This document shows, in pieces, positions 1 through 9,900 of a stretch of 61,263 nucleotides of DNA. Origin of the DNA: Catenulispora rubra (GTDB taxonomy: Bacteria > Actinomycetota > Actinomycetes > Streptomycetales > Catenulisporaceae). The stretch is taken from NCBI RefSeq assembly GCF_015356825.1, contig NZ_JAACYW010000034.1, forward strand, positions 1-61,263, given 5' to 3'. Under the pieces are notes generated by a model, which saw nothing but the letters and a program-made list of their open reading frames with translations, did no database searches and was not told the DNA's origin. Every line of letters starts with the position of its first letter. The first letter of the stretch is position 1. The position numbers and the translations under genes were made by a program.

Positions 1-28
1 GCAAGTACAAGTACGAGTCCGCCCTGCC

Positions 29-859
29 TCACGGCCAAACCGGCGACCGCTTCTCCACAAAAGCCCGCACACCCTCGGCCCGGTCCGCCGAGAAGGCCGT
101 CGCCCGCCAAGCCCCGTCCTCCACGTCCAGCCCTGCGGCCAGCGGCAGGTCGGCGCCGGCCTTCAGCGCGTGCTTGGCGTTGCGGACGCCGATCGGGGAG
201 TTCTTCGCGATCTGCTGTGCCAGCTCCAGTGCCGCGGCGCGGGCTGTGGAGGCTCCGGCGACGCGGCGGTCCACCATGCCGAAGCGGTCGGCCTCGTCGG
301 CGTCGATGCGGCGGGCGGTGAAGATCAGGTCCGCTGCGCGGTTCGTGCCTACGCGGCGGACCAGTGTCTGTGTGCCGCCGCCGCCGGGGATGACGCCTAC
401 GGAGACCTCGGGGAGGCCGAAGACGGCGCCGTCGTCGGCCACGATGAGGTCGCAGGCCAGGGCCAGTTCGCAGCCGCCGCCCAGGGCGTAGCCGGAGACG
501 GCGGCGATGACCGGCATCGGCAGGGAGCCGAACGCGCCCCAGGTCCGGCGGAAGGCCGGGCGGGTGGCGACCAGTTCGGCGTCGCTCATCTGGTTGCGTT
601 CCTTGAGGTCCACGCCGACGCAGAACGCGTGGTTCTTGCCCTCGGCCTCCGGCGGTGCCGAGGACACCACCACCGCGCGGACCGCCGGGTCCTCGGCCAG
701 CTCCGGTGCAACGTCGCGGATCGCCGCGGCCATCGCCGTCGAGATGGCGTTCATCGCCGACGCGCGGTTCAGCACGATCTCCGCGACCACGCCGTTGCCC
801 GACGCGGGGTGCCGCTTCAGGAGTACGCCGTTGTAGTCCTTCACCTGTACCTCAGTCAT
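29..859 (-). CDS. Enoyl-CoA hydratase/isomerase (crotonase) family protein
   Basis: A cytosolic crotonase-fold protein of 276 residues that probably hydrates a 2-enoyl-CoA. The oxyanion-hole segment AFCVGVDLKE and the glycine-rich GGGCELALACD are visible. Both glutamates used by true hydratases are present: the E of GGGCELA and the E of FGLPEVSVG. The length is normal for the family. I chose ATG at 859 (MTEVQVKDY) over a GTG nine bases upstream. The gene is followed upstream by the acetyltransferase on the same strand with a 24-bp gap. The acyl-CoA substrate cannot be told from sequence. Confidence 0.9.
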   Translation of the reverse strand: MTEVQVKDYNGVLLKRHPASGNGVVAEIVLNRASAMNAISTAMAAAIRDVAPELAEDPAVRAVVVSSAPPEAEGKNHAFCVGVDLKERNQMSDAELVATRPAFRRTWGAFGSLPMPVIAAVSGYALGGGCELALACDLIVADDGAVFGLPEVSVGVIPGGGGTQTLVRRVGTNRAADLIFTARRIDADEADRFGMVDRRVAGASTARAAALELAQQIAKNSPIGVRNAKHALKAGADLPLAAGLDVEDGAWRATAFSADRAEGVRAFVEKRSPVWP

Positions 860-883
860 GCCGCCCACAGTATGAGATCGCCA

Positions 884-2134
884 TCAGAAGCCGAAGGGCA
901 GCCAGGGCGCGACGTCGCTCACAAACGCCCGCGACGCCGCCGCCAGCGTCCCCGCCCGCAGCTCCTCGACCCGTCCGGCGCGGGCGAGTGCGCTCAGCGA
1001 CAGGCCGCCGAGGTAGGCGCTGCCGAGTTCGCGCACGCCCAGCACCAGGTCGGCCGGGTCCGTCGTACGCTCGCAGACCGCGCCGTCGGCGTCGCCGCGG
1101 AGCCGCCAGCGGCCGGCGTTCCACGGACAGAACGAGTCGGCGACCTCGAGCACCACGTCCACCGGCCCCGAATAGCGACGCGCGGCGAGCGCGCGGTCCA
1201 CGTCCACGAGCCGCAGGTACATGTCGTCCCGCAGCTGGGGCAGCGAGCGCCGGGTGTCGGTCAGCAGGTACATCAGCGGGTCGTCGACCGGCACCGAGGC
1301 GTGGACCTCGCTGGTCAGGTCCAGGTCGAGCAGGAAGCGCCACATCGCGACGTAGGAGGCGAGGTCGCGGCCGTAGACCTCCTGCACCCGCACCTTGCAG
1401 TCCGGGTGCGCCGGGTTGTCGAAGTCCTCCTTGACCCGGTAGCGCGCGAAGCCCACGGCCCGGCCGTCGGCGTCCTCGGCCAGCACGCAGCGCAGCGGCC
1501 CCGCCTCGTCCCGGGCGAACTCGTCGTCGGCCAGCGCCGAGTCCCGCCAGCCCTCGCCGACCCGCGGCAGCATCCCGGGTCGGCCCAGGCGGTTCGCCTC
1601 GAACACCTCCTGGCAGCGGTCGTACGCCTCGGTCGGGGGCAGCATCCGCAGCCGGAACTTGTCGCTGCCGGGCACCGCCGACAGGCCGTTGTCGCCGCGC
1701 GGGACCTTGAGGTCAACCTGCTGGGTGGCGAGCCCGTAGCCGAAGCGGCCGTAGATCGCCGGCTCAGAAGCCTGCAGAGTCGCCACCGGCTCCTCGCCCC
1801 GCTCGTGCCAGCCGTGCAGCTGGTGCCGCATCATCGCGGTCAGGATGCCGCGCCGCCGGTGCGTGGGCTTCACGGTGATCATCGTGACGCCGGCCGTGGG
1901 CACCGTGGTGCCGCCGGGGACCGTCATCGCGAACGGGAAGGACCCGCCGGTGCTGACCAGTTCGTCGCCGTCGAACGCGGCGACCGAACGCTCGCGCGGC
2001 AGCAGCCGCATCCACAGGTCGTGCGCCTCCTGCGGGGGGTTCTCGTGGAAGCCGAGATCGATCTGCGCGGTGAAAGCCTCGACCTCGCCGTCCGTGATCG
2101 GACGGACGGGGTGGGAGGCGGCTTCGAAGCTCAT
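884..2134 (-). CDS. Eis-like GNAT N-acetyltransferase with SCP2-type C-terminal domain
   Basis: A 416-residue Eis-family acetyltransferase. The N-terminal GNAT domain has the acetyl-CoA binding loop VKPTHRRRGILTAMMRHQ (about residues 88-105). The ASEPAIYGRFGYG stretch is typical of Eis, and the polypeptide ends in PWLPFGF, matching the Eis pattern of a C-terminal carboxylate in the active site. Known Eis proteins are hexamers that acetylate aminoglycosides or peptide and protein lysines; the substrate here is inferred only by family. ATG at 2134. It diverges from the hydrolase gene across a 124-bp intergenic region. Confidence 0.85.
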   Translation of the reverse strand: MSFEAASHPVRPITDGEVEAFTAQIDLGFHENPPQEAHDLWMRLLPRERSVAAFDGDELVSTGGSFPFAMTVPGGTTVPTAGVTMITVKPTHRRRGILTAMMRHQLHGWHERGEEPVATLQASEPAIYGRFGYGLATQQVDLKVPRGDNGLSAVPGSDKFRLRMLPPTEAYDRCQEVFEANRLGRPGMLPRVGEGWRDSALADDEFARDEAGPLRCVLAEDADGRAVGFARYRVKEDFDNPAHPDCKVRVQEVYGRDLASYVAMWRFLLDLDLTSEVHASVPVDDPLMYLLTDTRRSLPQLRDDMYLRLVDVDRALAARRYSGPVDVVLEVADSFCPWNAGRWRLRGDADGAVCERTTDPADLVLGVRELGSAYLGGLSLSALARAGRVEELRAGTLAAASRAFVSDVAPWLPFGF

Positions 2135-2258
2135 AATCCATGGCTAACACCGCGACGCCTCGACGGCGAACCAATATTCACCCGCAGGGCGCTGTACACC
2201 GGGCCACCGGCGGTGAACGCGGCCCCCTTCGGCCTGCCCCGCGTGGGAGGCTGAACCC

Positions 2259-3158
2259 ATGCAGGATTCCGATCCGATCCGCCTGGCCGGCCCGTGGACG
2301 CACCGCGACATCAACGCGAACGGGGCCCGCTTCCACGTCGCCGAGATGGGCGAGGGACCGCTGGTGCTGTTCCTGCACGGCTTCCCGGAATTCTGGTGGT
2401 CCTGGCGCCACCAGCTCCCCGCGGTGGCCGACGCGGGCTTCCGCGCGGTGGCCATGGACCTGCGCGGCTACGGCAGCAGCGACAAGACCCCGCGCGGCTA
2501 CGACCCGCTGACCCTGACCATGGACGTCACCGGCGTCATCCGCGCGCTCGGCCAGTCCAACGCGACGCTGGTCGGGCACGGCTGGGGCGCGTTCCTCGGC
2601 TGGACCGCGGCGGTCTTCCGGCCGGCCGCGGTCAACCGTCTGGCGGTCACCGGTTCGGCCCATCCGCGCCGGCTGCGCCAGGCCCTGCTGACCGACCCCA
2701 AGCAGATCTCGGCAGCGCGCTTCATGTGGGCCGCGCAACGGCCGTGGGCCCCGGAGAAGGCCCTGACCCGCGACGCCGCGATGCTGGTCGAGCAGCTGCT
2801 CACGGAGTGGGGCGCGACCGGCTGGCCGGAGCTGGACGTGGCGCAGCGCTACCGCGACGCGCTGCTCGTGCCCGGCGCCGCGCACTCCTCGCTGGAGTAC
2901 TACCGCTGGCTCATCAGGTCCCTGGTCCGCCCCGACGGGATGCGGTACGCGCAGCGGATGCGCACCGAGGTGCGGGTGCCCGTGCTCCATCTGCAGGGCG
3001 AGCTCGACAGCGCCCTGCTACCGCACGTCGCACGCGGCTCCGGCCGGTACGTGACGGCGGCCTACCGCTGGCGGCTGATGGAGGGCATCGGCCACTTCCC
3101 GCACGAGGAGGCGCCGATGCGCTTCACCAGCGAGCTCATCGACTGGCTGAAAAGCTGA
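2259..3158 (+). CDS. EphE-like alpha/beta hydrolase with an atypical nucleophile position
   Basis: A 299-residue alpha/beta-hydrolase that resembles epoxide hydrolases: oxyanion motif HGFPEFWWSW (about residues 43-52), acid GELDSALLP and histidine GIGHFPHEEAP near the C-terminus. The nucleophile elbow reads LVGHGWGAF, so Gly sits where epoxide hydrolases have Asp (GHDWG) or lipases Ser. The codon ggc at about 2579 shows this directly. Its place beside marP matches ephE of mycobacteria. Either it is a non-catalytic relative or it uses another residue. ATG 2259 is preceded by GTGGGAGG. Confidence 0.8.
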   Translation: MQDSDPIRLAGPWTHRDINANGARFHVAEMGEGPLVLFLHGFPEFWWSWRHQLPAVADAGFRAVAMDLRGYGSSDKTPRGYDPLTLTMDVTGVIRALGQSNATLVGHGWGAFLGWTAAVFRPAAVNRLAVTGSAHPRRLRQALLTDPKQISAARFMWAAQRPWAPEKALTRDAAMLVEQLLTEWGATGWPELDVAQRYRDALLVPGAAHSSLEYYRWLIRSLVRPDGMRYAQRMRTEVRVPVLHLQGELDSALLPHVARGSGRYVTAAYRWRLMEGIGHFPHEEAPMRFTSELIDWLKS

Positions 3159-3205
3159 CCGAAGTCAGTCAAGGCAGATCGAAGCCGGCCGAGTCCGACC
3201 AAGGC

Positions 3206-3232
3206 GGCTGAGACTGCCGGGGCGCCTCAGCC
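3206..3232. terminator. Possible hairpin between convergent genes
   Basis: Seven-base arms GGCTGAG and CTCAGCC are separated by 13 bases between the ends of the convergent hydrolase and YdjM-like genes. There is no T-run. A weak bidirectional terminator is possible. Confidence 0.3.
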
Positions 3233-3253
3233 TCAAGGCGGCTAAGGCTAGGG

Positions 3254-3970
3254 CTAGGGCTTCGCAGAAGTCTTTATGTACAGCAGCACCGCACACCCGA
3301 CCGCCATCACCGGCGCCAGGAACCACGTCTCCATCTTGTTACCGGTGCGCTGGATCAGCGGTATCCCGGTCCGAAGCGTGAACGGCCAGAACAGCCGACA
3401 GCCGTGGTCCGTCAGGCAGTCGCCGGCCAGGTGCGTCAGCGCCCCGAGCCCGATCGCGAACGGCAGCCAGCTCGGCGCGCTCGCTATCCAGCGGTCCATC
3501 AGGACCGTCCCGCCGCCGGCCAGCAGGATGCAGGGCCCGTAAGCTTCCAGCTTCTCCCCCGGCGGGCAGAGGTTCAGCGCGCGCACCGCCAGCACCAGCA
3601 TGAAGAACACCAGCCCGAGGGTGAAGTACCGACCGAGGTACTTCTCGCCGGCCCAGGTGCCGTAGGTGACGGCCGCGACGAAGGCCAGCGAGTGCGTGGC
3701 GTGCCGGTGCCCGCCGCTGATCTTCGACACGCCCTTGCACAGGTTGTGGGTGATCGGCCCGACCGAGTGCGCGATGGTGCCGTTCGGGTGGTCGATGTCC
3801 GGCAGCAGCGCCGCGCCGGCCGTGATGAAGGTCCCGAACAGCAGGTCCTTGGCCTGGATGTGGGCGGTGGAGCCGTGCATGGCCGGGTAGGCCAGGACGC
3901 TCATCGGCAGCGCGGAGGCGGCCGCCGCCCAGGCCAGTCCGCCGCTGGTCGCGTGTGAGTGCCCGAGCAT
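3254..3970 (-). CDS. YdjM-like metal-dependent hydrolase, multi-pass membrane protein
   Basis: A 238-residue membrane protein of the YdjM/DUF457 family. Conserved polar motifs lie between hydrophobic helices: MLGHSHATSGG at the start, LLPDIDHPNG (about residue 57), GGHRHATHSL (about residue 86) and HLAGDCLTDHG (about residue 181). These His/Asp motifs suggest a metal site at the membrane face, and the family is annotated as hydrolase without a settled substrate. In E. coli ydjM is LexA-controlled; no SOS box is evident here. Starts at ATG 3970. Confidence 0.85.
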   Translation of the reverse strand: MLGHSHATSGGLAWAAAASALPMSVLAYPAMHGSTAHIQAKDLLFGTFITAGAALLPDIDHPNGTIAHSVGPITHNLCKGVSKISGGHRHATHSLAFVAAVTYGTWAGEKYLGRYFTLGLVFFMLVLAVRALNLCPPGEKLEAYGPCILLAGGGTVLMDRWIASAPSWLPFAIGLGALTHLAGDCLTDHGCRLFWPFTLRTGIPLIQRTGNKMETWFLAPVMAVGCAVLLYIKTSAKP

Positions 3971-4124
3971 GCCCGATCCGCCCCCTGATGGTCCTGTGCC
4001 GTTTCTGGCATGAACGTATCAGGAAGGCGCGACGGAGCCGGGCCCGGCAGAAGCCTGAGATCGCCGGCGCGCCGCCTGGTCGGCGTCAATTGCTGCTAGC
4101 TCAGCGTCAATCCCCGCCAGGCCC

Positions 4125-5306
4125 TCAGATCGCGCAGGCCTGCGTGTTGACCGGGACGTCGGTGGCGGCGCCGGCGGCCGCGTCGGAAGAGACCTCCTGC
4201 GCGGTCAGCGCGTAGCCGGTGTTCTTGTCCTCCAAGGACTTGGCGAAGACCACGCCGAGCACCTTGCCGTCGGTGGACAGCAGCGGACCGCCGGAGTTGC
4301 CCTGCTGGACCTGCGCGTAGAGCGCGAACACCTGGCGCCGGACGTTGCCGTTGGAGTAGATGTCGGCGCCGGTGGCCGTGATCTGCTCGCGGATGCGCGC
4401 GGCGTCGACGGTGAACGGGCCGTCCTCGGGGTAGCCGACGACCAGCGAGGAGTCGTTGGCCTTGCCGTTCAGGTCGAAGTTCAGCGGCGACGCCTTCAGG
4501 CTGGGGACGTCCAGCACGGCGATGTCGCGCTTGGGGTCGAACAGCACCACGGTCGCCGCGTACTGCCGGCCGTTGGACTGCCGCACCACCAGCGAGCGCG
4601 TGCCGCCGACCACGTGCGCGTTGGTCATCACCTTGCCCGGCGCGTAGACGAAGCCGGAGCCCTCGATGTCCTTGCCGCACGACGGCGCCTGGCCCCGGAT
4701 CTTCACGATCGAGGCCCGGTCCGTGCCGATCACCGGGCTGTTCAGCAGCGCCGGGTCCGGGGCCGGCACGTTCGCCGGGTCCTCGGCCTGGAAGGGCGCG
4801 AACACCTGCGGGAAGCCGTTGCGGTTGAGGATGTTGGAGAATCCGTTGAACCACTGGTTGGCGCCCTGCGGCAGCACCTGGGTCATGCCCTTGAGGATGC
4901 TGGAGGAGCGCACCTGGTCGCTGATGGTCGGCACCGAGGACGTGAACAGCGCCAGGCCCAGGAACCAGGCCACCATCAGCACCGCGATCACCGACACCAC
5001 CGCGCCGCTCACCGCGTCCACCATCTGCGCCGGCTGCCAGGTGATGGCCTCGCGCAGCCGGGCGCCCAGCATCGAGCCGAGCACCTGCCCGACGACCGCC
5101 AGCGCCAGCACCGCGCACAGCGCGATCACCGAGGCCAGCAGGCTGCTGGAGGAACGGTCCAGGAACGCCGGGACGATCACGAATCCGAGCGCCAGCCCGC
5201 CGAGGAACCCGGCGAAGGAGACCACTCCCACGACGAAGCCCTGCCGGTACCCGGAGACTGCGAACGCCGCCACGACGAGCAGCAGCAGGATGTCGAGGAT
5301 GTCCAT
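4125..5306 (-). CDS. marP: MarP-type membrane serine protease (CvpA domain plus trypsin-like protease)
   Basis: A 393-residue protease with four N-terminal hydrophobic helices of CvpA type followed by an extracytoplasmic chymotrypsin-like domain. The catalytic triad is visible as TNAHVV (His about 231), RDIAVLDV (Asp about 261) and GNSGGPLL (Ser about 338). A Cys before the protease core (SCGKDIEG) and one near the C-terminus (TQACAI) match the redox disulfide described for mycobacterial MarP, which supports acid resistance. The ATG directly follows the NUDIX stop codon with no gap, so it is the last gene of an nth-NUDIX-marP operon. Confidence 0.95.
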   Translation of the reverse strand: MDILDILLLLVVAAFAVSGYRQGFVVGVVSFAGFLGGLALGFVIVPAFLDRSSSSLLASVIALCAVLALAVVGQVLGSMLGARLREAITWQPAQMVDAVSGAVVSVIAVLMVAWFLGLALFTSSVPTISDQVRSSSILKGMTQVLPQGANQWFNGFSNILNRNGFPQVFAPFQAEDPANVPAPDPALLNSPVIGTDRASIVKIRGQAPSCGKDIEGSGFVYAPGKVMTNAHVVGGTRSLVVRQSNGRQYAATVVLFDPKRDIAVLDVPSLKASPLNFDLNGKANDSSLVVGYPEDGPFTVDAARIREQITATGADIYSNGNVRRQVFALYAQVQQGNSGGPLLSTDGKVLGVVFAKSLEDKNTGYALTAQEVSSDAAAGAATDVPVNTQACAI

Positions 5307-6026
5307 CTACTTATCTTCTCCCCCCGGCGCCCCGCGGCTGCGGACCGCCAGCGCCAGCACCTCCTGCGGCAGCGGCTCGACCCGCTCGGTGTCCCACGGC
5401 TTTTCCCATCCGCCCGCCTTCAGCACCCCGTCCAGGAGCGCGGCGGTGAAACCCCAGATCAGCAACGAGCCCGCCTCGAAGGCCGGGCTCGAATTCCCCG
5501 AAGGGTTGCCGACCCGCAGCCGGTTGGCCGGATCGACCAGATCGCGCACCGGGATCCGGCAGACCGAGGCGACCTCACGCGGATCCCGTACCCGCACCGG
5601 ACTCGGGACACGCCACCAGCCCAGCACCGGCGTCACCAGGAAGTCCGAGGGGAAGATGTACTGATCAGGAAGGATTCCGAAGACTTGGACGCCGTCGGGG
5701 TCCAGATCGGTTTCCTCGTTGGCCTCCCGCAGCGCGGTGGCCACCGGCCCCTCGCCGGGATCGACCTGCCCGCCGGGGAAGGCCGGCTGCCCGGGATGGT
5801 TCCGCAGCGTCTTGGAGCGCTCGACGAACAGCACGTCCGGCCCGTTCTCCGGATCCTCCCCGAACAGGATCAGGACGGCGGAGCGCCGCGGCTCCCCGTC
5901 CAGATCCGCGGGCCGCTTGAACCGGGGGCCCAGCCCCTTCCCGCTCTCGGCGGCCTGAGCGAGCGGAAGCAACCAGTCGGGCAACGAATCGGCTATCTGA
6001 GTTCCCATGTCGGGAGCAACGCTCAC
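5307..6026 (-). CDS. NUDIX hydrolase, CoA-pyrophosphatase type
   Basis: A 239-residue NUDIX protein with the box [22 protein letters not shown] followed by DLDPDG, giving the G-x5-E-x7-REx2EE metal site. Order and length match the NUDIX protein between nth and marP in other actinobacteria (Rv3672c type). I chose GTG at 6026 because it overlaps the nth stop codon in a GTGA quartet, and GGGGAAGG lies upstream; ATG at 6008 is the alternative. The longer open frame reaching 6782 is only an antisense-like extension over nth in another frame. Confidence 0.85.
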   Translation of the reverse strand: MSVAPDMGTQIADSLPDWLLPLAQAAESGKGLGPRFKRPADLDGEPRRSAVLILFGEDPENGPDVLFVERSKTLRNHPGQPAFPGGQVDPGEGPVATALREANEETDLDPDGVQVFGILPDQYIFPSDFLVTPVLGWWRVPSPVRVRDPREVASVCRIPVRDLVDPANRLRVGNPSGNSSPAFEAGSLLIWGFTAALLDGVLKAGGWEKPWDTERVEPLPQEVLALAVRSRGAPGGEDK

Positions 6027-6787
6027 AGCGGCAGACCGCCTTCCCCCGGCTTGTACTTGAGCAACGCAGCCGCCTTCACCGGATCCTGCTCCCCGGTCCC
6101 CCGACTGGGGCAAAGCTTCGCGATCGGGCACGCGCCGCAGGCGGGCTTCTTCGCGTGGCAGACCCGCCGGCCGTGGTAGATGACCCGGTGCGAGAGCAAA
6201 GTCCAGTCCTTGCGCGGAAACAGCTCGCCGATGGCGTGCTCGACCTTCACCGGGTCCTCCAGGTCGGTCCACCCGAAGCGGCGCACCAGGCGCCCGAAGT
6301 GGGTGTCGACGGTGATGCCGGGGACGCCGAACGCGTTGCCGAGGACGACGTTCGCCGTCTTGCGGCCCACGCCCGGAAGCTTCACCAACTCGTTGAGCTT
6401 CCCCGGCACCGCGCCGCCGTAGTCGGACACCACGGCCCTGGACATGCCCAGGAGGGACTTGGCCTTGTTGTGGAAGAAGCCGGTGGCCTTGATCATGACC
6501 TCCAGCTCCTCCGGGTCCGCCGCGGCCATGTCGGCCGGGGTCGGATACCTCCGGAACAGGGCCGGGGTGACCTTGTTGACGCCCACGTCGGTCGACTGGG
6601 CCGACAAGATGACCGCGACCAGCAGCTCGAACGGGGTTTCGGCGTCCAACTCGGCCTTGGCGTAGGGGTAGACCTCCCCGAGCTCGCGGTAGATCCTGCG
6701 GGCACGCCGCACCAGCGCCGTGTGGGTCTCCGGCTTCCCTGTATTCACGTCGGAGACATCCGCCGCGGCTCGAGTCATGCACCCCAC
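6023..6787 (-). CDS. nth: Endonuclease III, DNA glycosylase/AP lyase
   Basis: A 254-residue base-excision repair enzyme for oxidised pyrimidines. The helix-hairpin-helix [12 protein letters not shown] carries the catalytic Lys, and VDTHFGRL carries the catalytic Asp. The [4Fe-4S] loop is [17 protein letters not shown], i.e. C-x6-C-x2-C-x5-C. The first roughly 20 residues are not conserved, and several Met codons could start the protein (6787 or 6778). It leads the nth-NUDIX-marP operon. Backbone synteny stops at its 5' side, where crp would be expected. Confidence 0.95.
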   Translation of the reverse strand: MGCMTRAAADVSDVNTGKPETHTALVRRARRIYRELGEVYPYAKAELDAETPFELLVAVILSAQSTDVGVNKVTPALFRRYPTPADMAAADPEELEVMIKATGFFHNKAKSLLGMSRAVVSDYGGAVPGKLNELVKLPGVGRKTANVVLGNAFGVPGITVDTHFGRLVRRFGWTDLEDPVKVEHAIGELFPRKDWTLLSHRVIYHGRRVCHAKKPACGACPIAKLCPSRGTGEQDPVKAAALLKYKPGEGGLPL

Positions 6788-6931
6788 TGTAAGCCGGTGA
6801 ACCTAAGAGACGGGTGTGAACTCGCTGTCATCACCCGCCGGCGCCGACCTGAACACGGTCGGCGCGGCGCGTCGCTGAGCTGCCCGCGCACTAGGTGATT
6901 GCACTGTAACTCTATGAATGACCACGCTGGG

Positions 6932-6937
6932 TAGCAT
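6932..6937 (+). promoter_or_regulatory. Candidate -10 element (TAGCAT) of a leaderless gene
   Basis: TAGCAT ends six bases before the GTG at 6944, and no ribosome-binding sequence lies between. The arrangement fits a leaderless transcript. No clear -35 is visible. Confidence 0.35.
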
Positions 6938-6943
6938 TTTCGT

Positions 6944-9900
6944 GTGAGCCGAGGCGACCGGGTGCCGCAGGAGTCGGAGAAGGCCGAGTCCTCGCCGAGG
7001 ACGGCTCAGGACCGGCTTCCCGATGCCGCTGTCGGCATCGCTGATGAGGCAGCCTTCGCAGGGCTCGACAGCAGATCCGCGGCGTCTGTGTTCGGCGTTG
7101 CTTCCGATGGCGTTCCGACCGATGGCAGCCGTTCCGGGATGTCGGCCGCTCTCGTGGCGCGGGCCGCGGCGTTGGCCGGCAATGCCGCGGTCGCCCGGCG
7201 GCTCGGTGACGGACGCGGTGATGGACGTAGTGACGGACGCGGTGACGGTCTCGCGTCGGTCGGCACGCCCGACTTCGGCAGCTTCACGGAGACCGTCGCC
7301 GGCAGCGGGTCCGGTTCCGCGTTGCCCGAAGCCTTCCGGGACCGCGCCGAGGACCGGTTCGGCGTCGGCCTGGCCGGGGTGCGGGTCCACTCGGATCCGG
7401 CCGCGCAGGTCGCCGCGTCCGCCATATCGGCGGACGCGTTCACCATCGGCAGCGACGTCTACTTCGCCCGGGATCAGTACCAGCCGGACACGCGGGCCGG
7501 GCAGCGGCTGCTGGCGCACGAGGTGACCCACGTCGTGCAGGGCGGCGCCGAGGCTCGGGGCGCCGGGTCCTGGCTGAGCTCGCCGAGCGACCCCGCGGAG
7601 GTCGAGGCCGAGGCGGTCGCCGACGAGTGGGACCAGCACCACGAAGGCGCTCAAAGCTCTGACACCGGACCGAGCCTCGCGGGCTCGGCGCCTGACGCGC
7701 CACCCGGTTCCGTCGCCCGCAGTGCCGACGCCGGCTCGGCGGTGGTCCACCGCGACCCCGCGCCGCCCGACGCCCCGGCGCCGAATCCGCCGCAGCACGG
7801 CAGCCAGACGATCGCCACCTGGATCGGCTGGATCGACACCAGCGTCAAGACCACCGTGCAGCTCGGCGCGGCCCCGCTCGCGGACTACGCCGGAATGCCC
7901 GGCATGATCCCGGCCTCCGTCCAGCCTGCCGGCTGGACCGGCGGCTCCTACCAGAGCGAGGACGCGGCCGTCGCCGCGATCAAGGCGGCGGGCACGGCCG
8001 GCGCGGTCTTCGACGAGACCGGACAGTTCGTCGCCTACCACGTGGACGGCGCCGGCATCATCCACGATTTCACCTTCGACAACGTGCGCTGGTTCAGGGA
8101 CAAGCCGTGGACGGCCGTGCGGTTCGACAACGGCGCGAACCTGATCGTCACCCAGGACGGCGTCGTCCTGCGGCCGGAGAACTTCAAATCCGAGGACGAC
8201 GCCAAGGCCGCCTCCGCGGACCAGGCGCTGATGCCCGGCGCCGGCACCGGCGATCCGTTCGCCGCCTACCGGCAGGCGCTCGGCGACCCGAACAAGTCGG
8301 CGGCTGTCCTGAGCCAGATGTTCGCACCCGCGATGCGGGACAACGCCCTGGCCCGGCTCGCCTCCGCGATACCGCTGGTGGAGCGGGACATCGAGCGCCG
8401 TAGCTCGTCCGGCCTGATCCCGCCGTCCGAGGTGGCGCTGATGCGCAGCACCGCCGAGTACCTGGCGGGTATCGACCAGGAGATGGACGACGTCCCCAAG
8501 TCGCTCCCGCCGGATCCGGAGGCCTACGACCGGTTCTGGGCCCTGCACGCGCGCCGGCAGGTGGTGGTCCGCCGGTATCCGGTGCTGGCCCGCGTCGACC
8601 CGCGCCAGTTCGTCAAACTCTCGCCGGACGAGCAGATGGCGCAGCTGGGCGCCAAGTCGCTGCAGATCCGCAAGGACATCGACACGGCCCGGGACAGTGT
8701 CCTCGACGGCTCGCTGAACCTGTGGAAGATCCAGTCGCTGGTCGACAGCACCATCGCCGGGCTCGGCATCACCGACCCGAACGCCCGCGCCTACGTCAGG
8801 AGGCTCGCGGACGCGAACCAGAGCTCGGTCGCCGAGGACCTGCTCACCGTCTTCACCGTGGTGTTCGGCCTGCTCTCGATGGTCGTCGACGGTCCGGTGG
8901 GCGCCGTGATCGCCGCCGGCGCGCTCGGACTGAGCACCGCCGACGCCATCAACCAGACCGAGCAGATCACCGCCGAGAACGCCGCGGCCAACACCGCCCT
9001 GGACCCGGCCGCCTCGCTGCTGCCGCCCGAGGAGGCGCGCGGCTGGGCCTGGCTGGTCGTGGCCTGGCTCGGCGTGGTCGCCGACGCCGCGCAGGTGGTC
9101 GCCGCGGTCCGGGCGGTCAAGGCCGCCGGCGGCACCATCGAGGAGGGCGTCAGGGTCCTCGCCCGCGCCGACGAAGCGCTGAGCCGGGAGCTGAGACTCG
9201 CGGCGGGCGCGCTGGACGCCACCGAGGTGGTCAGCGAGGCCAACAAGATCGGTCTCGCCCGCCGGGTCGGCACCTCGATCGAGATCGACGCCGAGCTGGG
9301 CAAGGACGTCCGCGTGGTCTATCACGTGGATTCCGAGGGCCGGGCCGTCGTGGACGGCATCCGGTGCGGACCGGAGGCGACGGCCGGGGTGATCCTGGCC
9401 CACGAGGGCGTGGTCGCCGAGCTGCGCCGGTACGACGGCGTCCTCGGCAAGATCCGAGAGCTGATCGACAAGGTACGGTCGCTGGCCGGCTTCCCGGCCG
9501 CGGGGGTGAATCCGTTCCCCGCGGGATCGCAGGCCTTCGAGTCCTTCTACGAGTTGGAGAAGCTGCCGGAGGTGATCGCCTCCCGGCAGGCCGCCCTGGG
9601 GGCCTCGCTGGGGACCGAGTCCGAGGACGCGCTCCGTCGAGAAGTCGAGTACCTGCAGAGCGAGATGGTCCGGCACGAGGCCGTCGTGGACCAGATGGTC
9701 GCGGAGCAGGGCGCCGGATTCATCGCCGCGAGCGGGGAGAGCACCACCAAGGCGATATCCGAGGGAATGCCGGCGTTGGCCGGCAACCCGCTCGTGAGCG
9801 ACCCGGCCAAGTACTACTACCGGGCGAATCCGGGCGGTCAGCCCCCGTACATCCTGCAGCGGATGGCCAACGCCGACGTTCCGGCCCTGACGCTGGTGCA

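Noticed and set aside
170..2254. 694-residue plus-strand frame across the crotonase and Eis genes
   Set aside because: It spans two clear minus-strand genes and their gap with no recognisable domain.
6803..9676. 957-residue open frame antisense to the DUF4157 gene
   Set aside because: Composition is typical of a GC shadow, it has no motif, and the sense strand has clear DUF4157 and HNH motifs.
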